Position numbers and translations under genes: made by a program
Shown here: positions 1-7,328 of the stretch, in pieces
Layout: every line of letters starts with the position of its first letter
Numbering within the stretch: position 1 is the first letter of the stretch
Notes under the pieces: model-generated
What the model was told of the DNA's origin: nothing
Databases searched by the model: none
What the model saw: only the letters and a program-made list of their open reading frames with translations
NCBI RefSeq assembly: GCF_002277955.1
Contig: NZ_CP018477.1
Coordinates: 3,369,206-3,433,205 of the forward strand
Reading direction: 5' to 3'
DNA from: Thermogutta terrifontis
Lineage (GTDB): Bacteria > Planctomycetota > Planctomycetia > Pirellulales > Thermoguttaceae
Length of the DNA stretch: 64,000 nucleotides

Positions 1-285
1 AATCTGGTCACGTTTGAGCTCCGCATGCTCCTTGGTGGTGGTGAGAACAATGCACCGGCCGGTCTTGTCCACTTCCTCGGCCATCAGGTAGGCCTTGGTG
101 AAGGAGTAGCCGAAAAGCTGCATGAGCATGCGAATGACGTAATCGTACGTGTGGTCGTCATCATTCCAGAGGACGACGTGATACCGCGGAACATGCTGAA
201 TGCGCGGTTTCTTGCGGCGCTTCTTCTTCGGAAGAACCTGGACCAGTGTCGTCACGGATTCTCCCGACTTTTCTTGGTTGCTCAT
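1..285 (-). CDS. clpS: ClpS adaptor of the ClpAP protease, partial
   Basis: ClpS delivers N-degron substrates to the ClpA unfoldase in the cytosol. The reverse-strand reading from an ATG at 285 is open to the window edge (95 codons seen). After a lysine/arginine-rich N-terminus it shows the family core: the V-x-L-W-N-D-D-D segment that docks on ClpA and binds the N-degron, then Y-D-Y-V, M-x-x-L-F-G-Y, and the V-D-K-x-G-R-x-I-V strand with a T-x-x-x-A-E-L end. The C-terminus lies outside the window. It is divergent from the M20 peptidase gene, with about 145 bases between the two starts. No ClpA is visible. The assignment rests on these motifs only. Confidence 0.9.
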   Translation of the reverse strand, partial: MSNQEKSGESVTTLVQVLPKKKRRKKPRIQHVPRYHVVLWNDDDHTYDYVIRMLMQLFGYSFTKAYLMAEEVDKTGRCIVLTTTKEHAELKRDQI

Positions 286-429
286 GGCTGCAGGTTTCCG
301 TAGGATTCCGCAAGCAACCAATCCCGAACCACTTCAAGTTCGATTGGGGATGACGCTCCCCGTAGTCTTACCCGTCCTAGGAAATTATAGTGAGGATTCT
401 TCCGCCCACAAAGTCAAGGAGAGATCGCC

Positions 430-1818
430 GTGCGCGACATTGATCGAGTTATTGCCTATCTGCAATCAGAACAGCAGGCCGCCGTTGATCGCCTCTGCCA
501 GTTTTTACGAATCCCCAGTGTCAGCGCGGACAGCAAATATGCCAGCGATGTCCGTCGTGCCGCGGAATGGGTGGGCAGCTTCCTCCGCGATGCGGGTTTG
601 AAAACGGAGACAATTGAAAACCATGGGCACCCCCTCATTTTGGCGGAAACCCCCCATCAAGACGGGCTTCCCATCGTCCTCATTTACGGCCATTATGACG
701 TGCAACCAGCCGAAAACATTCATCTTTGGACCAGCTCGCCGTTCGAACCCACCATCCGTAACGGAGCGATCTACGCGCGGGGTGCCAGTGACGACAAAGG
801 GCAGCTTCTGACACACATGCTGTCGGTGCAGGCGTGGAAACAGGTTACCGGAAGTTGGCCCGTTAACTTTAAGTTCATTGTCGAAGGTGAGGAGGAAACC
901 GGCAGCCACGTGCTGCAGCGGTTTCTCGAACAGGCGGGCGATCGTCTGGCGTGCGATTGCGTGGTGATCAGCGATGGCAGCCAGTTTGGGCCGGATCAGC
1001 CCGCCATCACCTACGGTTTGCGAGGGATAGCCTATTTTGAGCTTCGAGTCTTCGGGCCTTCTCACGATCTGCATTCCGGGGCCTTCGGGGGCACCGTCAC
1101 CAATCCCGCTAACGCGCTGGCCCAAATGCTCGCCGGGTTGGTGGATGACCAAGGACGGGTGAATATTCCCGGCTTTTACGACGACGTCGAACCACCCACC
1201 CCTGAAGAGCGGGAGCGATTACGCCAGTTGCCTTTTGACGAAAAGGCGTTCTGGCAGAGTCTGGGAGTTGATTCGGCAGTGGGCGAGGTTGGCTACAGCG
1301 TCCTGGAGCGGCGGTGGATTCGGCCTACTTACGACGTTTGCGGAATCTGGGGTGGCTACCAGGGTGAAGGGGCCAAGACGGTCATCCCCGCCGAAGCGGG
1401 CGCCAAGATCAGTTTTCGCTTAGTTCCCAGGCAGCAGCCAGGTCGAGTACGGGAACTCCTTGAAAGACGCTTGAAGGAACTCTGTCCCCCAGGGGTCCGC
1501 TTCCAGCTCATCGATCTCCACGGATCACCAGCGGTGGTAACGCCGCTGGACAGCCCATTCATCAAAGCGGCCGAGAAAGCCCTTCGAGCGGTGTTTCCCA
1601 ATCCACCTGTGTTTACCCGGGAAGGAGGCTCGATCCCTATCGTCAGCAAGTTCCAGGAGCGGCTCCGGGCGGACGTTTTGCTTTTGGGCTGGGGGCAGTA
1701 CGACGACAACGCGCACGGCCCCGACGAGAAATTCCTCCTGGCCGATTTCCATCGCGGAACGCTTGCCAGCGCCTATCTTTGGGAAGAAATCCGCGAAATC
1801 GCGAACACTCGGAAATAG
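430..1818 (+). CDS. M20 family dipeptidase / metallopeptidase
   Basis: This is a cytosolic zinc dipeptidase of the M20 family, expected to split small peptides. The 462-residue product begins at a GTG preceded by AAGGAGAG. The metal and catalytic signature is complete: Y-G-H-Y-D-V-Q-P (metal His and following Asp), R-G-A-S-D-D-K-G-Q (bridging Asp), E-G-E-E-E-T-G-S (catalytic Glu and metal Glu), and a late A-H-G-P-D-E-K with the last metal His. A dimerisation (lid) domain lies between, around the H-S-G-A-F-G-G segment that supplies a His in trans in this family. The length is normal. The substrate cannot be told from sequence. The gene lies 116 bases ahead of serS on the same strand. Confidence 0.9.
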   Translation: MRDIDRVIAYLQSEQQAAVDRLCQFLRIPSVSADSKYASDVRRAAEWVGSFLRDAGLKTETIENHGHPLILAETPHQDGLPIVLIYGHYDVQPAENIHLWTSSPFEPTIRNGAIYARGASDDKGQLLTHMLSVQAWKQVTGSWPVNFKFIVEGEEETGSHVLQRFLEQAGDRLACDCVVISDGSQFGPDQPAITYGLRGIAYFELRVFGPSHDLHSGAFGGTVTNPANALAQMLAGLVDDQGRVNIPGFYDDVEPPTPEERERLRQLPFDEKAFWQSLGVDSAVGEVGYSVLERRWIRPTYDVCGIWGGYQGEGAKTVIPAEAGAKISFRLVPRQQPGRVRELLERRLKELCPPGVRFQLIDLHGSPAVVTPLDSPFIKAAEKALRAVFPNPPVFTREGGSIPIVSKFQERLRADVLLLGWGQYDDNAHGPDEKFLLADFHRGTLASAYLWEEIREIANTRK

Positions 1819-1934
1819 TGAAAGTATTGCACCCCAAAGCCGCTGTCCCAAACCGGGGGTGAGTAACCGTTGGTGACAGAACTGGCTTGGAATTCAGCGG
1901 GAAATATTCTTTCTCATGGGAGGTTAAGCAGTCA

Positions 1935-3206
1935 ATGCTCGACCGACGATTTGTGCTGGAAAATGTCGAAGCCGTCAAGCGGAATTGCGAAATCCGTGGC
2001 GTGCGGGTGGATGTGGACCGTTTTGTTGCGCTGGAGACACGTCGCCGGGAATTGCAGGCGCAACTCGACGAATTGAACCATAAGGCCAACCAAATTGCGA
2101 AGTCCATCGCTCGTTGTGCCAGTGAAGAGGATCGCCAGGCCCGACGCGAAGAAGGGCGGCAGGTGCGCGAACAGGCCGCGGCGGTGGAGAGGGAGCTCCG
2201 TTCCCTCGAGGAAGAAGCGACGGCACTCCTCAAGCAAATTCCCAATATGACTCACCCCGACGCACCGATCGGCGATGCTTCCGCGTCACGGGAGGTGGGA
2301 CGGGGCAAATGGCCGGTGCGAACATTCGACTTTCCTGTCAAGGATCATGTGGAAATCGCGGAAAAACTGGACCTCATCGATTTCGAGGCCGGGGCGCGGG
2401 TGGCCGGACACGGGTTTTATTTCCTCAAGAATGAAGCGGTCCTGCTCGAACTGGCGCTCCAGCGATTCGCGGTGGATATTCTTCGTCAGGAGGGCTTCGT
2501 CATCACGACCACCCCGGATCTCGCACGCAACGAGATCCTCGAAGGCATCGGCTTCCTTCCGAGGGGGCCCGAAACGCAGATTTACAGCATCGAAAACAGC
2601 GATCTCAGTCTGGTTGCGACAGCCGAAATCACTCTCGGCGGTTATTATGCAGGCCACATCTTCGAGGCGGATCAGCTTCCTCTCAAGATGGCCGGGATCA
2701 GTCACTGTTTTCGTACCGAAGCGGGTGCGCATGGACGGGCCACCCGCGGTATTTATCGCGTCCACCAGTTTACCAAGGTAGAAATGTTCGCCTTCACCTT
2801 GCCGGAGCAGAGTGATCCCATGCTCGAATACTTCCGCAGTATCGAGTGCCGGATTTTTGATGACCTTGGAATTCCGTATCGGGTCATCGACACAGCCTCC
2901 GGTGATTTGGGCGGCCCCGCCTATCGAAAATACGATCTGGAGGCCTGGATGCCCGGCCGAGGAGAATTCGGCGAGGTCACCAGCACGTCGAATTGCACGG
3001 ACTATCAGGCCCGGCGTCTGGATATTCGCTACCGTATTAAAGGCGAACGCGGGACCAAATTCGTCCATACTTTGAACGGTACGGCCATCGCGATCAGCCG
3101 GGCGCTGATTGCCATTTTGGAGAACTACCAGCAGGCCGACGGTTCGGTTCTCATCCCCGACGTACTTCGCCCCTACGTCGGTTTAGAGAAAATCGGCCCC
3201 CGGTGA
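1935..3206 (+). CDS. serS: Seryl-tRNA synthetase
   Basis: Charges tRNA-Ser with serine. The 423-residue class II synthetase starts M-L-D-R-R-F at an ATG preceded by GGGAGG. An upstream TTG at 1887 stays in frame but has no such site and lengthens the canonical N-terminus, so I did not use it. The first ~110 residues form the long antiparallel coiled-coil arm that contacts the tRNA-Ser variable arm. The catalytic domain shows motif 2 (F-R-T-E-A-G-A, then R-G-I-Y-R-V-H-Q-F) and the T-S-N-C-T-D-Y-Q-A-R-R serine-pocket segment, ending in motif 3 with N-G-T-A-I-A-I-S-R. The gene appears intact. About 340 bases separate it from the leu leader. Confidence 0.97.
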   Translation: MLDRRFVLENVEAVKRNCEIRGVRVDVDRFVALETRRRELQAQLDELNHKANQIAKSIARCASEEDRQARREEGRQVREQAAAVERELRSLEEEATALLKQIPNMTHPDAPIGDASASREVGRGKWPVRTFDFPVKDHVEIAEKLDLIDFEAGARVAGHGFYFLKNEAVLLELALQRFAVDILRQEGFVITTTPDLARNEILEGIGFLPRGPETQIYSIENSDLSLVATAEITLGGYYAGHIFEADQLPLKMAGISHCFRTEAGAHGRATRGIYRVHQFTKVEMFAFTLPEQSDPMLEYFRSIECRIFDDLGIPYRVIDTASGDLGGPAYRKYDLEAWMPGRGEFGEVTSTSNCTDYQARRLDIRYRIKGERGTKFVHTLNGTAIAISRALIAILENYQQADGSVLIPDVLRPYVGLEKIGPR

Positions 3207-3299
3207 ATGAGCGCTTTTCGGTACCGCTACGCCGGTACGACTGTTGGCGGTGAGAATCGGGTCAGCCTGCAAAGTCGGGGGCTTCAGGTTCGCTTGGGG

Positions 3300-3390
3300 A
3301 CCTATCCATCCCGACTTTTGCAAAAACCTAGGGGACACCATGGGCGCAATGTATTTGGAGCAATTCGTGGATTGCCCCTACCTGACTGCG
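3300..3390 (+). repeat. Interspersed intergenic repeat, copy A (diverged)
   Basis: This contains C-T-T-T-T-G-C-A-A-A, then CATGGGCGCAAT, then a degenerate palindromic core at 3351-3381 (GAGCAATTCGTGGATTGCCC). The same three blocks in the same order occur near 24.95 and 29.33 kb, and in reverse orientation near 45.7 kb. It lies between serS and the leu leader. No ORF or U-tract is linked to it. Confidence 0.6.
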
Positions 3391-3491
3391 GTTAGAGCTG
3401 TTGAAGCGGGTGAACGCCACGCGGTTCTGCGACGTCCGGCTGGGCCGAGCCACATCTCTTCAACCTGGGGATGTGTCAGGCTCGGCTGGCC

Positions 3492-3520
3492 TTGACGACG
3501 TCCAACAACGGGAATAGATT
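3492..3520 (+). promoter_or_regulatory. Predicted sigma70-type promoter of the leu leader
   Basis: TTGACG at 3492-3497 and TAGATT at 3515-3520 are separated by 17 bases, a near-consensus housekeeping promoter. Transcription would begin near 3527, about 27 bases before the leader-peptide ATG. It is inferred from sequence only. Confidence 0.55.
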
Positions 3521-3553
3521 TAATCTAGCAAGCAGATCGAAGGACTGACGAAA

Positions 3554-3610
3554 ATGAAAAATATTTGCGCGAACCTTAGCCTTGGCCTGTTGTTACTGCC
3601 TCCCACGTGA
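3554..3610 (+). CDS. Leucine-rich leader peptide (LeuL-like) of the leu attenuator
   Basis: This 18-codon ORF reads MKNICANLSLGLLLLPPT and stops at TGA. It has a ribosome site AAGGA at 3540-3544, nine bases before the ATG. Six of 18 codons are Leu, including four in a row at 3587-3598 (CTG TTG TTA CTG), of which TTA and TTG are rarely used in this GC-rich coding background. It sits just downstream of a promoter-like sequence, ahead of mutually exclusive hairpins and a terminator, and upstream of leuA on the same strand. That is the architecture of transcription attenuation: ribosomes stall at the Leu codons when charged tRNA-Leu is scarce. There is no other expected function for the peptide. 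Translation is inferred. Confidence 0.8.
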   Translation: MKNICANLSLGLLLLPPT

Positions 3611-3667
3611 GGCCGGCCTTTCGGTTCGCGCAACAGAAAGCGAAAATCCAAGAACCCAGGGCCGGCA
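3565..3667 (+). promoter_or_regulatory. Leucine attenuator: competing leader RNA hairpins
   Basis: Segment 1 (TTGCGCGAACC, 3565-3575, inside the leader-peptide frame) is perfectly complementary over 11 bases to segment 2 (GGTTCGCGCAA, 3623-3633). The region just before segment 2 (GCCGGCCTT, 3612-3620) can instead pair with 3658-3666 (AGGCCGGC-type; nine pairs with one G-U). That would occupy part of the 5' arm and loop of the terminator at 3652-3679. A ribosome stalled on the Leu codons would block segment 1 and favour the second pairing (antiterminator). Free translation would favour the terminator. The pairings were read by eye and energies were not computed. Confidence 0.7.
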
Positions 3668-3689
3668 GGTCCTGGGTTCCTTGCTTTTT
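3650..3689 (+). terminator. Attenuator terminator hairpin with U-tract
   Basis: GAACCCAGG (3652-3660) pairs perfectly with CCTGGGTTC (3671-3679) around a 10-base loop and is followed by CTTGCTTTTT. It is a normal intrinsic terminator placed 40 bases after the leader-peptide stop, as expected in an amino-acid attenuator. Confidence 0.75.
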
Positions 3690-4180
3690 ATGGACAATGA
3701 CCAAAAGGGGAATTGCATCGCAAGACACTTGCTGTATTCGCGATTGATGATTGATAAGTGCCACTCTCGGAACGCTCGGCATTTGGCGACCGGACAGATC
3801 CGTGGGACGTTCGTCGCTGTCCGGAGGCCGGGCTGGAGAGACGCGAGATAACGGCGCTCGGGTGTCGCATGAGGGGACACACCACTTCGTACCGACACTG
3901 GCTTCATCCCACGAGGGCATGGTTGGTGTTGCGCCCGCCGACCGACAGGTCGGCTTCCGGCTTAAACGAGGTCAGCTTGGTCGGACGGGCTGCTGCTCGT
4001 TCCGAAAGGCCTTGAAAAACCTTCTCCTGGTGAAATCGCAGTTTTCAAAGAAGATTTGCAGGTCAAGAATCTGCTGGCTCAAGTAAGGTCCCTGTCAGGC
4101 TCGCAAGTTTACAACCGTGTTGGTTCGCCTTGGCCGAATTGGAAAACACGACAGAACACGAGAGAAAGGGTGACACGACG
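3690..4180 (+). other. Long spacer between the attenuator and leuA, no gene recognised
   Basis: About 490 bases have no convincing coding sequence. The short frames here have no ribosome sites or recognisable content. Two small hairpins are visible: CCGGACAG/CTGTCCGG at 3790-3824 and GCCGACC/GGTCGGC at 3937-3954. Enteric leu leaders place the first gene much closer. This may be an untranslated leader with further regulatory structure, contain a second promoter, or be inserted DNA. Confidence 0.4.
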
Positions 4181-5761
4181 ATGTACGACGACGAAGTCCC
4201 AAAACCGAGCACAACTCGACGGATCATCATATTCGACACCACACTGCGGGATGGCGAGCAATCGCCGGGATGCAGCATGAACCTCCAGGAAAAACTGGAG
4301 GTCGCCCATGCACTGGCCCAACTGGGCGTGGATGTCATTGAAGCAGGTTTCCCCATTGCCTCACCCGGCGATTTTGAGGCCGTCAAAGCCATTGCCCAGG
4401 AAATTCGCGGACCGGTAATCTGTGGTTTGGCCCGATGTCGCGAAGCAGACATCGATCGGGCATGGGAAGCCCTTCGCTGGGCTGAATCTCCCAGAATTCA
4501 CGTCTTCCTGGCCACCAGCGCCATCCATCGCGAGCACAAGTTGCGCATGACCAAGGAACAGATCATTGAGCTGGCCGTCGCCGGTGTCCGCCGGGCAGCC
4601 AAATACTGTTCCAACGTCGAGTTCTCGCCCGAGGATGCCGCTCGCACGGAAATAGATTTCCTCTGTCAGGTTGTGGAAGCCGCGATCGATGCGGGAGCCA
4701 CCACCGTCAATATTCCGGATACGGTTGGGTACGCTGTGCCCTCGCAGATGTACCGATTGATAAAGACGCTCCGCGAACGGGTGCCCAATATCGATAAAGC
4801 CGTCATCAGTGTTCACTGCCATGATGACCTCGGCATGGCCGTCGCCAACAGCCTGGCCGCCATTCAAGCCGGTGCCGGGCAGGTGGAGTGCACGATTAAC
4901 GGGATCGGAGAACGGGCAGGCAACTGCGCTCTGGAAGAAATTGTGATGGCCCTCCGTGTGCGACAGGACGTGTTCCATGCGGACACCGGAGTGGTCAGCC
5001 AGCGGCTGGTCCCCACCAGTCGCCTGGTGGCCGGGATTACGGGAATGGTGGTCCAGCGAAATAAGGCCATCGTCGGGCAAAACGCGTTTGCGCACGAGGC
5101 CGGAATTCATCAGGACGGCATTCTCAAAGAGCCACGGACGTACGAGATCATGCGGCCGGAAGATGTCGGCTTCTCCCGAAGCGACCTGGTATTGGGCAAG
5201 CACAGCGGTCGCGCGGCCCTGGCAGCCCGGGCTAAAGCGCTGGGTTATGAATTAACGCCGGAGCAACTCGACCGCGTCTTCCAGGAGTTTAAAATTCTGG
5301 CCGACAAAAAGAAGGAAGTCTATGACGGCGATCTGGCGGCCCTCATCGAGCAGCAGACGCGCGTTGTGCCGGATACCTGGACCCTTGAATCGTACTCGCT
5401 CACAGTGGGCACACAGCAGGTTCCCGAGGTAACTATGACGTTGCGCCGGGCCGACAACGAAGTCCGCACGGTCACTCTCAGTGCAGGCGACGGTCCCGTG
5501 GATGCCGTCTTTCTGGCCATCGAAAAACTCACGGGGATTTCTGTGGCCTGTCGGGATTTTCATGTCCACAGCGTGACCGTCGGAAAGGACGCCCTGGGTG
5601 AGGTCCAGGTGCAGGTGGAGTATAATGGCGACATCTACCGAGGTCGCGGAGTTTCCACGGATAGCCTGGAGGCCAGCGCCAAGGCGTTTCTGAATGCGAT
5701 CAACCGGATCCTGGCGAAAAACCATCATCCCAAGGCGACGGCAGCGGAGCCTGCAGGCTGA
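4181..5761 (+). CDS. leuA: 2-isopropylmalate synthase
   Basis: Condenses acetyl-CoA with 2-oxoisovalerate, the first committed step of leucine synthesis. From the ATG at 4181 (GAAAGGG ribosome site upstream) the product is 526 residues. A TTG at 4130 in the same frame would add 17 residues with no family support. The TIM-barrel domain starts with D-T-T-L-R-D-G-E-Q (residues 19-27), the family signature with the metal Asp. Further on are S-V-H-C-H-D-D-L-G (metal His pair), N-G-I-G-E-R-A-G-N and H-E-A-G-I-H-Q-D-G. From about residue 390 a full C-terminal leucine-sensing regulatory domain follows, so feedback inhibition is expected in addition to the upstream attenuator. The regulatory domain and the Leu leader argue for IPMS rather than homocitrate or citramalate synthase. 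Confidence 0.95.
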   Translation: MYDDEVPKPSTTRRIIIFDTTLRDGEQSPGCSMNLQEKLEVAHALAQLGVDVIEAGFPIASPGDFEAVKAIAQEIRGPVICGLARCREADIDRAWEALRWAESPRIHVFLATSAIHREHKLRMTKEQIIELAVAGVRRAAKYCSNVEFSPEDAARTEIDFLCQVVEAAIDAGATTVNIPDTVGYAVPSQMYRLIKTLRERVPNIDKAVISVHCHDDLGMAVANSLAAIQAGAGQVECTINGIGERAGNCALEEIVMALRVRQDVFHADTGVVSQRLVPTSRLVAGITGMVVQRNKAIVGQNAFAHEAGIHQDGILKEPRTYEIMRPEDVGFSRSDLVLGKHSGRAALAARAKALGYELTPEQLDRVFQEFKILADKKKEVYDGDLAALIEQQTRVVPDTWTLESYSLTVGTQQVPEVTMTLRRADNEVRTVTLSAGDGPVDAVFLAIEKLTGISVACRDFHVHSVTVGKDALGEVQVQVEYNGDIYRGRGVSTDSLEASAKAFLNAINRILAKNHHPKATAAEPAG

Positions 5762-5930
5762 CAGGATGGAACGGCATGATGAATAAAAACCCCAGACCGC
5801 CGGGAATGGGCAGGCTGTTGTCCCGGCGGACAGTTTAGAGCCTGTCGAAATCCGAACGGTTTCCGCACATGGATGTCGATTTCGAGATTTTCGCATAGTT
5901 CGTAGCGCGTCGACGGCCGATTGAGGCCGG

Positions 5931-6015
5931 GGCCGAGTGGCGGAATGGTAGACGCACAGGACTTAAAATCCTGTGGGGAGTCATCCCCGTGCGGGTTCGA
6001 ATCCCGCCTCGGCTA
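5931..6015 (+). tRNA. tRNA-Leu (anticodon UAA)
   Basis: An 85-base class II tRNA. The acceptor arms are GGCCGAG and CTCGGCT (first pair G-U) with discriminator A. The D-arm includes GCGG and CGC. The anticodon stem CAGGA/TCCTG encloses loop CTTAAAA, giving anticodon TAA. A long variable arm GGGGA-GTCA-TCCCC and T-arm GCGGG-TTCGAAT-CCCGC follow. CCA is not encoded. It decodes UUA, one of the codons in the leader-peptide Leu run, and lies 169 bases after leuA. Its 3' end abuts an integrase remnant, so it probably served as an integration site. Confidence 0.95.
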
Positions 6016-6571
6016 TTTGGGGTATTTGCACCAGATTGCAGCCAGTCGTAACTGATGCCAGGAAAACGTGTTGCGGCAGATCGGTAAAAGGCGGCTTCGG
6101 GATATTTCCACCCATTTCCGCCCCTTGCTGCGCCGGATTTTGCGCCGCCTGTAGCTGCGGTGGAATCCACTTTGTTGCTTCTTGAAAAGCCGCCTCGGTC
6201 GGTTCAACGTAACGCCGCAGGTCAATCGAAGGGGTACTACTCAGCCATTTAGTTACAACCGCAAGAGGAAAGTGAGCTGCAAGATCGGATTCACAACTGG
6301 CGCGCAGGTTGTGCCACAACTTCGGCCAAGGTTCTACGCCCGCCCGTCGAATTATCTTCGCCAGTGTGGTTCGCAGAGATGCATTTCGCTAACCTGCCGG
6401 ACCATAAGCCCGTCGGCGGTACTCGTAGGGAAATACGTACTCTGAACCTACCTCGGCCGCATCGAAAGCCTCGTCCAGATAAGGTCGCAACAGGGGAAAG
6501 ATCGGGATGACCCGATACGGCTTGCCTTGCCCTTCGGTCTTGGGCGAAGGAACCGTCGACTCGCTGACCCT
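5981..6571 (-). pseudogene. Tyrosine recombinase (integrase) remnant at tRNA-Leu
   Basis: Only the C-terminal half of a tyrosine integrase survives. Reading leftward from about 6571, the frame shows P-K-T-E-G-x-G-K-P-Y-R-V-I-P, then L-R-P-Y-L-D-E, an in-frame TAG at 6391-6389, then L-R-T-T-L-A-K-I-I-R and the H-x-x-R catalytic box in W-H-N-L-R-A-S, and a degraded C-terminal segment with R-R-Y-V-E-P where the nucleophile Tyr sits. It matches, block for block, the integrase at 35054-36418 of this same window (P-K-T-E-V-H-G-K-P-Y-R-V-V-P; W-H-S-L-R-A-S). The N-terminal half is missing and the frame starts at the break in a 4Fe-4S protein gene. The final codons run antisense through the T-arm of tRNA-Leu. 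It is non-functional. Confidence 0.8.
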
Positions 6572-7328
6572 CGGTCGTTGTGGGTCGTGGGCGTCGTGGT
6601 GCGAACACCCGGGCAAGAAGGCCGAGTGCACTCCGCCGAAGGACGAATACCACCTCCTGAAAACCACCCAAGGGACAGATCCGGGAACACCACACCCCAG
6701 GGAACAGAAAACTCAGTCCCACGGCGGTCAGCACGCCACTCATTCCAATCGCAAGAAGCACCGGACTGGAAGAAAACGGTTGCCCTATGCTGCTGAATAG
6801 GGCGAGTGGGTCGAGCCAAAGCAAGACGGGGAATCCCGCGAAAGCACCAGCGAGGGTTGCAAATACCAAATAGTGCCCCAAATGTGGTACGGATGGACGC
6901 CGCAAGCCCACCTTCTTTCCCAGCCACGTCGATAGCTCGTTGCATGTCCCCAGGGGACACATCCAACGGCAGAACCAACGCAGTTTGAAAGCCACGACGA
7001 CTCCCACAAACAGGGCGAGCCATCCGGTCACCGACAAGCCCCCGGTAACGATTAACTTGCACACGGCAATAGTAAAACTCAACCCTGCAGGCAAAGTGGC
7101 GAGTCCACTACGCAGTGCTTGGCCAGCCAGAACAATAACAATCGTCCCTGCGAGAATGGCAAATCGCACGATCCAGCGAAGAGCCTTAATCTCACTTACG
7201 GGGTGCGTCGGCGACGTACGGCTGGCGAACCATCGACACGATGGCTTTCGCTCATGGTTCTTGGAAACTCCTATCTGACCATCGTTATCCTGGCGATGCA
7301 CCTCAGCCAAGGTAGGCCCCCTGCTCAC
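6572..7328 (-). pseudogene. 4Fe-4S membrane protein (NapH/NosR-like), truncated at its 3' end
   Basis: This is an integral membrane iron-sulfur protein of the type that passes electrons across the inner membrane. About 250 residues can be read, with several hydrophobic helices and two cysteine clusters typical of polyferredoxin-type membrane proteins: W-F-C-R-W-M-C-P-L-G-T-C (about residues 118-129) and V-W-C-S-R-I-C-P-L-G (about 212-221). After R-R-S-A-L-G-L-L-A-R the reading meets the integrase remnant near 6575 in a different frame, so the usual C-terminal part is lost. The ATG at 7328 overlaps the end of the FAD oxidoreductase gene by 26 bases; the true start may be a later in-frame codon. 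The pair probably formed a redox operon. Whether the shortened protein is still made is unknown. Confidence 0.65.

Noticed and set aside
2286-3068. 260-codon reverse frame
   Set aside because: Shadow of serS; it has no family content.
3527-4180. T-box riboswitch ahead of leuA
   Set aside because: No T-box consensus or specifier stem is seen. The Leu-rich translated leader and competing hairpins explain the region better.
5835-6170. Reverse-strand frame with G-G-I-R-T-R-T-G motif
   Set aside because: It is the antisense reading of tRNA-Leu, a common false protein.
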